Assembly (NCBI GenBank): GCA_937896295.1
Contig: CALBME010000195.1
Coordinates: 1 to 27,299, forward strand
From: an uncultured Micavibrio sp.
GTDB lineage: Bacteria; Pseudomonadota; Alphaproteobacteria; Micavibrionales; UBA1664
Reading direction: 5' to 3'
DNA: 27,299 nt
Part shown: in pieces, positions 21,758 through 27,299 of the stretch
Layout: each line of letters begins with the position of its first letter
Numbering within the stretch: the first letter of the stretch is position 1
Notes under the pieces: model-generated
The model's input: the letters and a program-made list of their open reading frames with translations, nothing else
What the model was told of the DNA's origin: nothing
Database searches by the model: none
Program-made: the position numbers and the translations under genes

Positions 21758-21759
21758 TT
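21729..21759. terminator. Bidirectional terminator at the carA 3' end
   Basis: The arms AGGC/GCCT (21729-21732, 21751-21754) and TGAA/TTCA (21735-21738, 21743-21746) form a stem followed by TTTTTT on the + strand. On the minus strand it is followed by a TTTT run (complement of 21724-21727). It therefore can end both the small RNA and carA. The carA stop codon lies inside the stem. Confidence 0.65.
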
Positions 21760-22910
21760 GCGCCCTTACTTTCCGCAATCATGTTGATAAACCGGTGGAA
21801 AAGATGGTGGCTATCCTGTGGGCCGGGGCTTGCTTCCGGATGATATTGCACGGAAAAAGCGGGGCGGTCGGTACAGCGTATCCCTTCATTCGATCCATCG
21901 AACAAAGATACATGAGTTACCTCAGTATTCTCAGGTAAACTCTCATCAATCACACAGAAGCCATGGTTTTGACTGGTAATTTCGACCTTACCGGTGGTCA
22001 GGTCCTTGACCGGCTGGTTGGCCCCGCGGTGGCCGAGATGCATTTTCTGTGTTTTTCCTCCAAGGGCGAGGGCCAGCATCTGGTGGCCAAGGCATATGCC
22101 GAAAACCGGCAGCTTGGCATCCAGCAATTTACGGATGACAGGCACCGCGTACTGACCCGTCGCCGCCGGGTCACCCGGCCCGTTGGACAGGAACACACCA
22201 TCCGGCTGCAAAGCCATAATTTCCTCCGCCGTGGTCTGGGCGGGTACAACGGTCACGTCACAGCCGGCCTCGGCCAGGCAGCGCAGAATATTGCGTTTTG
22301 CACCGTAGTCGATGGCGACCACTTTATACATGGGATTCAATTGTTTACCGTAACCTGTACCCAGGTGCCATCCTGATTCGTTCCACGTGTAACGTTGTTG
22401 GCAAGAGACTTCTAAAGCCAGGTCCATCCCATCCAGTCCCGGCCATGCCTTTGCCTTGGCTTTCAGGTCGGCCAGATCGAATTTACCGTCCGCCCGATGC
22501 GCAATCACACCGTTCGGGGCGCCTTGTTCGCGGATGCGGCGGGTGATGGCGCGGGTATCCAGCCCGGCAATACCGGGCAGGTTATGGTGCTTCAGCCACT
22601 GGTCGAAATGGCTGTTGGCCCGCCAGCTGGCCGGGTCGGTCACGCGTTCGCGCACGATCAGGCCGCGGGCGGCGGGGTTGATGGTTTCGATATCGTCAGG
22701 GTTGGTCCCGACATTCCCGATATGGGGGAAGGTAAAATTGATGATCTGCCCGGCATAGGACGGGTCGGTCAGGATTTCCTGATACCCCGTCATAGAGGTG
22801 TTGAAGCAGATTTCACCGACCGTTTCGGTTTCCGCCCCGAAGCCGTAGCCGTAAAAAACGGTCCCGTCGTTCAGAACCAGTACAGCGGTAGGGGCAGGCG
22901 CGCGCGTCAT
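21744..22910 (-). CDS. carA: Carbamoyl-phosphate synthase small subunit
   Basis: The 388-aa protein is the glutaminase subunit of carbamoyl-phosphate synthetase, feeding arginine and pyrimidine synthesis with CarB (not in the window). The N-terminal half shows LVLNDGTVFYGYGFG, GEICFNTSMTGYQEILTDPSYAGQ and GIAGLDTRAITRRIRE. The C-terminal class I amidotransferase domain shows the nucleophile in VFGICLGHQ, SQNHGF and QYHPEASPGP with the His/Glu pair. The frame is open upstream to 22982, but the ATG at 22910 has an AAGGAA site and the family start. It diverges from yqeY. Confidence 0.96.
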   Translation of the reverse strand: MTRAPAPTAVLVLNDGTVFYGYGFGAETETVGEICFNTSMTGYQEILTDPSYAGQIINFTFPHIGNVGTNPDDIETINPAARGLIVRERVTDPASWRANSHFDQWLKHHNLPGIAGLDTRAITRRIREQGAPNGVIAHRADGKFDLADLKAKAKAWPGLDGMDLALEVSCQQRYTWNESGWHLGTGYGKQLNPMYKVVAIDYGAKRNILRCLAEAGCDVTVVPAQTTAEEIMALQPDGVFLSNGPGDPAATGQYAVPVIRKLLDAKLPVFGICLGHQMLALALGGKTQKMHLGHRGANQPVKDLTTGKVEITSQNHGFCVIDESLPENTEVTHVSLFDGSNEGIRCTDRPAFSVQYHPEASPGPQDSHHLFHRFINMIAESKGAKKAA

Positions 22911-22930
22911 CGGCGGTTTCCTTGGTCTTC

Positions 22931-22960
22931 TTGAGTTGTAGGCTAAGTGGGTGTTATACA
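22931..22960 (+). promoter_or_regulatory. Promoter of yqeY
   Basis: TTGAGT (22931-22936), an 18-nt spacer and TATACA (22955-22960). Its -10 overlaps the carA -10 on the other strand. The leader to the ATG at 22997 would be about 30 nt. Confidence 0.4.
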
Positions 22961-22982
22961 GGCAATCATTCAACGACCGCAA
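22953..22982 (-). promoter_or_regulatory. Promoter of carA
   Basis: On the minus strand TTGCGG (22982-22977), an 18-nt spacer and TATAAC (22958-22953), about 40 nt before the carA start. It shares four base pairs with the -10 of the divergent yqeY promoter. Confidence 0.45.
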
Positions 22983-22996
22983 AGAAAATTTACATC

Positions 22997-23446
22997 ATGA
23001 CCGACTTACGCACCCGTTTTACCGATGACATGAAAACCGCCATGAAGGCCGGGGACAGCGCCACGACCGCGACCATCCGCCTGATCATTGCCGCCATGAA
23101 GGTGAAAGACACCGAAGGCAAGGGCCAGGCCGATGACGCCACCCTGATGTCCATGATGCAGACCATGATCAAGCAGCGTCAGGAAAGCTCGAAGATTTTC
23201 CGCGAAAACGGACGCCCGGAACTCGCTGACAAGGAAGACGCGGAGATCAAGGTTATCGAAAACTACCTGCCGAAACAGATGAGCGAATCGGACGTCGACG
23301 CCGCCATTACGGCCATCATCGCCGAACTGGGCGTCACATCGGCCAAGGATATGGGCAAGGTGATCGGTGCGCTGAAAAGCAAATACGCAGGTCAGATCGA
23401 CATGGGCAAGGCCAGCGGCATGGTCAAGGCCAAGCTGGCGGCCTGA
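22997..23446 (+). CDS. yqeY: GatB/YqeY domain protein
   Basis: The 149-aa protein is a stand-alone GatB/YqeY-domain protein: LRTRFTDDMKTAMKAGD, TATIRLIIAAMKVKD, SMMQTMIKQRQESSKIFRENGRPELADKEDAEIKVIENYLPKQMSE read in pieces, and a C-terminal KDMGKVIGALKSKYAGQID. It resembles the tail domain of the GatB amidotransferase and probably binds tRNA, though its exact role is not settled. Most alphaproteobacteria place it between carA and dnaG, as here. The ATG at 22997 was chosen over an upstream in-frame ATG at 22922 that would extend into the promoter. It abuts the convergent gene at 23447. Confidence 0.9.
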   Translation: MTDLRTRFTDDMKTAMKAGDSATTATIRLIIAAMKVKDTEGKGQADDATLMSMMQTMIKQRQESSKIFRENGRPELADKEDAEIKVIENYLPKQMSESDVDAAITAIIAELGVTSAKDMGKVIGALKSKYAGQIDMGKASGMVKAKLAA

Positions 23447-23668
23447 TCAGGACCGGGCGCGTTCGAACGGCAGGGATGCCACAGCCGCAGACGCGGTGCT
23501 GGCCAGTAAAACCCCGGCCGCGCCCGCGATATATGCGCCCGGCGCACCATAGGACAGGCCGCCGAACACGAATGCCAACAGGCCCGCAAGCGCGCCAAAG
23601 GCCGTGCCGGCCCCGATGATGGTGGCGAAACGGAAGGCGGCGTAAGACTGGTTTTTGATCTTTTGCAT
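23447..23668 (-). CDS. Small membrane protein, 73 aa
   Basis: The protein begins MQKIKNQSYAAFRFATIIGAG and has two likely membrane helices (AFGALAGLLAFVFGGLSYG; AYIAGAAGVLLASTASAAVA) with Ala/Gly-rich sequence, ending FERARS. I recognise no family. The gene lies end-to-end with yqeY, 0 bp apart, on the other strand. An AGGGG sequence is close to the ATG, but the spacing is short. Another frame (23392-23694) gives a Pro/Ser/Arg-rich product that looks like a shadow. Moderate support only. Confidence 0.5.
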   Translation of the reverse strand: MQKIKNQSYAAFRFATIIGAGTAFGALAGLLAFVFGGLSYGAPGAYIAGAAGVLLASTASAAVASLPFERARS

Positions 23669-23710
23669 GCCCCTACACCATACGATGCGGGCATTTAAAG
23701 GTGGGTTAAC

Positions 23711-23986
23711 TTAAAACCTGTGTTTTAGTTCGATCTTCGGCCTGATGACCCTGTCCGGATTGGACAACGGCGGCACGAAGGTTTTGAACGCTTTGCCAGG
23801 CGCCTTTTTGGCAAAGCACTCCGCCATGTCAGGACAATGACTCAAAGTAAGACGCTTGGGCGGGGGCGGTGCAGGAAGCGTGATGGTCTGGGTCTGGGCC
23901 TGCGCGGCGGTAGCGAGGCTGAAAACCCCCAGCGCTGCAATGGCCGTGTTTTGAAGACCGGGCAGGGAAAGGTCTGTTTTGCTCAT
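23711..23986 (-). CDS. Small exported protein, 91 aa
   Basis: The protein begins MSKTDLSLPGLQNTAIAALG and has a signal peptide ending near AAQAQTQ. The mature part is about 60 aa, with a Pro-rich segment (LPAPPPPKR), two cysteines (CPDMAECF) that may form a disulfide, and a basic end. I recognise no family. An in-frame ATG at 24004 would add six residues. It diverges from dnaG across about 80 bp. It is the second small envelope protein in a row on this strand. Confidence 0.55.
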   Translation of the reverse strand: MSKTDLSLPGLQNTAIAALGVFSLATAAQAQTQTITLPAPPPPKRLTLSHCPDMAECFAKKAPGKAFKTFVPPLSNPDRVIRPKIELKHRF

Positions 23987-24068
23987 GCCGTCCGAGCCTA
24001 GCAACCGATGACATGTTACGCAAATTTCCTGTTTGCTTTATGAGCCACGAACCCGATACGTTTACGCC

Positions 24069-25760
24069 ATGCTCGTCCCCAAAAGCTTTCTCGATGACCT
24101 CCGGTCCCGGTTGCGCCTGTCCGATATAGTCGGCAAACGGGTCAAGCTTCAGAATGCGGGCCGCGAATACAAGGCATGCTGTCCGTTTCATAACGAGAAA
24201 TCGGCGTCCTTTTATATCAACAACGACAAGGGCTTCTATCACTGCTTCGGCTGCGGGGCGCACGGCGACCATATCGGCTTTGTCATGCGTTTCGAAAACC
24301 GCAGCTTCATGGATGCGGTCGAGGATCTGGCCCAGCAGGCAGGCATGCAGGTGCCCAAGCCCAGCGCGCAGGAAGTCGAACGCGCCCGCGGACGCGAACA
24401 GCTCATCAAACTGATGGATACGGTCACCAAATTCTATGCCGCCCGCCTGTTTGAACAAAAAGACGTGCTCGCCTATCTGACCAACCGCGGCCTGTCGATG
24501 GAAACGATCCAGTCATTTCGTCTTGGATATTCCCCGGCCTCAGGCCCTGCGCTGTATCAGGAACTCAAAAAGGCGGGATACACCGACTCCGAAATGCTGG
24601 AAGCCGGTGTCTTCAAAAAATCCGACCGCGATGGATCGCTGTTCCCGTTCTTCCGTGACCGCGTCATGTTTCCGGTCACCGACCGCCGCGGCCAGACCAT
24701 CGCCTTCGGCGCCCGCGTATTGCCCGAACATCTGCGCCCCGTCGATCCGGCGCAGGGCAAGCCGCCGAAATACATCAACTCCGGCGAAACCGCGCTCTTC
24801 CAGAAAGGGCACATCCTTTATAACGAATCGCATGCGCGTACCGCCGCCGCCCGCGGCAACCCGGTCATCGTCTGCGAGGGGTATGCCGACGTCATCGCCC
24901 TGTGGCAGGCCGGGTTCATGGGCGCGGTGGCGCCGCTTGGCACCGCGCTGACCGAGGCGCAGATTCAAAGCCTGTGGACGATGATCCCGGAAAAAGACGG
25001 GGCCGTGCGTGAACCCGTCCTGTGTTTTGACGGCGATGCCGCGGGCCAGCGTGCCGCGACGCGGGCGATGGACCGTATCCTGCCGCTTCTGCGCGGTGGC
25101 GTGTCCGCGCGCTTTGCCTTTCTGAGCGATGGCATGGACCCGGACGACCTGATCCGCGCCAAGGGGAAAGAGGCCTTCGACACAGTGATCGAACAGGCCG
25201 TGCCGCTGGTCGAGATGATCTGGCGCACCCTGACGGAAGGGAAACGCTTCGACACGCCGGAGGCAAAGGCCGGCCTGCAGAAATCCGTCGATGCGGTCGT
25301 GGCCACCATCGCCGACCGCGCTGTACAGAAACAGTATGAACGCGAACTGAAAGACCGCTTCTTCAAGGCGTTTGTCGCCCGCGGCGCCAAGCCGAAGGTG
25401 GATAACAGGGTGCGTCTGCCCGACCCGCGCGCGCGCCAGCAGAACGAGCGTGCCCGCGTGGCCCTGGCCGCGGTGGTCAGTTTTCCGGAAATTTTTCACG
25501 ATGCCGAAGACCTTCTGGGGCGCCTGCATATCGAGGACAGTCGTCTCGACGCCCTGCGCCAGCGGCTCATGGAAACCCTGTCCAACCACCCCGACATGCG
25601 GCACGAGGAACTGGCCCACCAGCTTGAATCACAAGGATTTAATGACGATCTCAAGGCCATCATGGCGGCCGCCCGCCTGCATGGCACATCGGCGCGGGGC
25701 GTGTCCGATCCCATCCAGGCGCTGGAAGGCCTGAAAGAAGCCGTGGGCCAAAATCGTTAA
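24069..25760 (+). CDS. dnaG: DNA primase
   Basis: The 563-aa protein makes RNA primers for replication. It has the CHC2 zinc site (Cys38, His41, Cys59, Cys62 in CCPFHNEKSASF and YHCFGCGAHGD). The primase core and Toprim motifs follow: FPVTDRRGQTIAFGAR, VCEGYADVIAL, and CFDGDAAGQRAA (metal-binding DxD-type). The C-terminal helicase-binding part is short, so the protein is somewhat smaller than many DnaG (about 600-650 aa). The ATG at 24069 fits the usual MLVPKSFLDDLRSRL start; an upstream in-frame ATG at 24033 lacks support. rpoD follows, the usual macromolecular-synthesis order. Confidence 0.95.
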   Translation: MLVPKSFLDDLRSRLRLSDIVGKRVKLQNAGREYKACCPFHNEKSASFYINNDKGFYHCFGCGAHGDHIGFVMRFENRSFMDAVEDLAQQAGMQVPKPSAQEVERARGREQLIKLMDTVTKFYAARLFEQKDVLAYLTNRGLSMETIQSFRLGYSPASGPALYQELKKAGYTDSEMLEAGVFKKSDRDGSLFPFFRDRVMFPVTDRRGQTIAFGARVLPEHLRPVDPAQGKPPKYINSGETALFQKGHILYNESHARTAAARGNPVIVCEGYADVIALWQAGFMGAVAPLGTALTEAQIQSLWTMIPEKDGAVREPVLCFDGDAAGQRAATRAMDRILPLLRGGVSARFAFLSDGMDPDDLIRAKGKEAFDTVIEQAVPLVEMIWRTLTEGKRFDTPEAKAGLQKSVDAVVATIADRAVQKQYERELKDRFFKAFVARGAKPKVDNRVRLPDPRARQQNERARVALAAVVSFPEIFHDAEDLLGRLHIEDSRLDALRQRLMETLSNHPDMRHEELAHQLESQGFNDDLKAIMAAARLHGTSARGVSDPIQALEGLKEAVGQNR

Positions 25761-25776
25761 GAGAATCAATAAGGCT

Positions 25777-25806
25777 TTGAAATCCGGGACTTAGCCCTTA
25801 TATATT
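25777..25806 (+). promoter_or_regulatory. Promoter of rpoD
   Basis: TTGAAA (25777-25782) with TATATA at 25799-25804 (16-nt spacer) or TATATT at 25801-25806 (18-nt spacer). The 88-bp dnaG-rpoD gap thus allows rpoD to be expressed separately. The leader to the GTG would be about 35 nt. Confidence 0.5.
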
Positions 25807-25848
25807 CTTCTTTCTACGATTCTAAAATGACGGTAGGGGAATACATAA

Positions 25849-26859
25849 GTGGCGCGCGCAGCAACCAAAGCGAAAAAATCCGCATCGACGACCGAAAGCA
25901 CCGAAGCCTCCGCAACATCCAAAGGTAATCTTGCAAAGATTGCCAAGGACCTGATTGCAAAGGGCAAGAAGTCGGGCTTCATCACGCACGACCAGCTGAA
26001 CGCTGCACTGCCCGCAGACGAATATTCGTCCGACCAGATCGAAGATATTATGATGACCATCTCGGATTCCGGCGTGAACATCGTCGATTCCGACGATGCC
26101 GAAGGCGGCGACGACGATAAGCCCGAAAAAGCCGAGGCCGACGACGAAGAAGAAAAGGCCGAGAAGGACGAAGACGAAGGTATTTCCGGCAACGTTTCTT
26201 CCGACGACCTGGGCCGCACCGACGACCCCGTGCGCATGTACCTGCGCGAAATGGGCACCGTCAAACTGCTGAGCCGCGAAGGCGAAATTGCGATTGCCAA
26301 GCGCATCGAAGCCGGCCGCGAAATGATGATCGGCGGCATCTGCGAAAGCCCTCTGGCGATTGAATCCATCATCGCGTGGTATCACGCGCTGCAGAAGGGT
26401 GACATTCTTCTGCGTGAAATCATCGATCTTGAGGCGACCTATAACAATGGTCCCGACGGTCAGGAAATCGACGATCCGTCCGCAGGCGAATTCAAGGGCG
26501 GCGCAGAACCCGAAGAACGCGAAGAAAAAGAACCCGCCGAAGGTGAAAACGCCGAAGGCGGCGAGGGTGGCGGCGAGGAAGACGAGGGCGGTCTCTCTCT
26601 CATCCTGATGGAGCAAAAGCTTAAAGACAGCGTGTTCGAAAAGTTCCACGCGATCGAAAAGACCTACAAGGCGATGAGCAATGCGCAGGAAAAGCGCATC
26701 GAAGCCGTCGGCGCCAATAAAAAGGCCGATCCCGCCATCGAGAAGAAATACCAGAAGTGCAAAGACGACATGGTCAAGCACATGAACGAGGTGCATCTGA
26801 ACAATGCACGTATCGAACAACTGCTTGAGCGCCTGTACAAGATCAACCGCAACCTGGTC
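25849..26859 (+). CDS. rpoD: RNA polymerase primary sigma factor RpoD, 5' part only
   Basis: It starts GTG at 25849 with an AGGGGA site 8 nt upstream. Visible parts are a Lys/Ser-rich start, region 1.1 (LAKIAKDLIAKGKKSGFITH to about residue 80), an acidic linker, region 1.2 (DDPVRMYLREMGTVKLLSREGE) and the start of the non-conserved region. That region has an unusually acidic Glu/Gly insert (about residues 215-245) and the helix NNARIEQLLERLYKINRNLV. After that Val (26857-26859) the family sequence (a Leu-Glu-Gly-x-Leu-Leu-Arg continuation) is replaced by unrelated sequence. DNA-binding regions 2-4 are absent. The frame stays open to the window end, so a fused product would be read. Confidence 0.88.
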
Positions 26860-27053
26860 GCCGACCTGAAGGGGCTCGGCCTCTGGGAGCGGGTGCGCGA
26901 CGACCTGCTGCACGCGGTCGATGCACTGGCCGCGCTGCTGGGTGCCACGGAGGCGGACGCCTGCACGTGCCTGCGCGCCACGCTCGATGCCTCGGCGCGG
27001 CCGTTCACCGGCGTGGAGGTGCTGGCGCAGGTGCGCACCGACGGCGTGACGCA
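26860..27053 (+). other. High-GC segment of foreign origin between rpoD and the RND fragment
   Basis: About 195 bp with far higher GC than the rpoD part. The + frame continuing from rpoD reads as plausible protein (GLGLWERVRDDLLHAVDALA, then FTGVEVLAQVRTDG) but does not match sigma factors or any family I recognise. No RBS or start codon belongs to it. The minus-strand frame continuing from the RND piece is Ser/Ala/Thr-rich and looks non-coding. Confidence 0.5.
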
Positions 27054-27299
27054 GGCGCGGATGTCGGCGCTGTTGTCCTGGATGACGCGCACCTCGATGC
27101 CGTCGGGGCGAGTTGCGTCGGCCGCCTTCACGCGGGCGAGGACTTCGTCGACGACGGCAACCGTGTTCGCGCCTGGCTGCTTCATGATGGAGAGGATGAC
27201 GGCCGGCGTCCCCGAGACGCTCGCCCGCGAATCGCTGGGGACCCCCGCATCGTCCACGCGTCCGAGGTCTTTGAGGCGGACGGTCACGGCGCCACGACG
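27054..27299 (-). CDS. Fragment of an RND-family efflux permease
   Basis: Read leftwards from the window end, the frame shows VRLKDLGRVDDAG, then AVILSIMKQPGANTVAVVDE and IEVRVIQDNSADIRA. This is the periplasmic stretch before a membrane helix in HAE1/AcrB-type RND pumps, which expel drugs or solvents with a MFP partner and outer membrane channel. The piece is internal: it has no start, and similarity stops at DIRA, where the family would continue into the next membrane helix. The opposite orientation and higher GC set it apart from the rest of the window. It is probably from a different locus or organism. Confidence 0.75.

Noticed and set aside
21734..21784. Short ORF after GGAGG near the carA end
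   Set aside because: Spacing to the ATG is too long and it runs through the terminator.
24540..26913. Long minus-strand ORFs opposite dnaG and rpoD
   Set aside because: Antisense shadows; no ribosome sites or domains, composition rich in Phe/His/Gly or Ser.
26664..27053. Continuation of the RND reading frame into the middle segment
   Set aside because: After DIRA the frame becomes Ser/Ala/Thr-rich with no RND membrane helix, so similarity ends there.
1..27299. CRISPR arrays, tRNA genes, insertion sequences, prophage genes
   Set aside because: No regularly spaced repeats, no tRNA cloverleaf, no transposase or integrase motif was seen on either strand.

Overview
The window reads as chromosomal DNA of an alphaproteobacterium of moderate to high GC, possibly of the Micavibrio/Rhodospirillales kind. 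The lineage is inferred from gene content and order, not from a marker search. Typical alphaproteobacterial blocks are dgt-argS-SPOR-nagZ-scpA-scpB-tatABC and carA / yqeY / dnaG / rpoD. At least one promoter resembles the alphaproteobacterial general-stress (EcfG) type. I found no insertion sequence, prophage, CRISPR array, tRNA or rRNA.

Left part (1-6.4 kb): a truncated lipoprotein gene, a 67-aa basic protein behind a GGAAC-N17-CGTT promoter, and two exported proteins with peptidoglycan-binding domains. Next come tatD and an overlapping PhnP-like metallo-hydrolase, which runs tail-to-tail into exonuclease III (xth). Then follow two tandem LemA-family lipoproteins, a TPM-domain membrane protein, and an ErpA-type Fe-S carrier on the other strand.

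Centre (6.4-18 kb): a tightly packed + strand run: dgt, argS, a SPOR-domain protein, nagZ, an unknown 82-aa ORF, scpA, scpB, tatA, tatB, tatC, zapE, glmM and a ThiD-like kinase. Many neighbours overlap by 1-32 bp. The run combines dNTP control, translation, cell-wall recycling and septum functions (SPOR, NagZ, GlmM, ZapE), chromosome condensation (ScpAB) and Tat export.

Right part (18-26.9 kb): two adjacent minus-strand genes for exported proteins that share a WLETL motif (a small paralogous family I do not recognise), and an alpha/beta-hydrolase. A regulatory region with two similar inverted repeats precedes a 120-aa membrane protein. A 37-aa one-helix microprotein and an HNH endonuclease with a strong 5'-leader hairpin follow. 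Between HNH and carA lies a roughly 200-nt stretch with its own promoter, several possible stems and a terminator: the best candidate here for an undescribed small RNA. carA and yqeY diverge from overlapping promoters, followed by two small envelope proteins, dnaG and the start of rpoD.

Right end (26.86-27.3 kb): rpoD stops matching its family in the middle of the sigma-70 non-conserved region and continues into about 440 bp of much higher-GC DNA. The last 246 bp encode, on the opposite strand, an internal piece of an RND efflux permease. This is most simply a chimeric or misassembled end. All identifications come from reading motifs by eye; no database search was possible.
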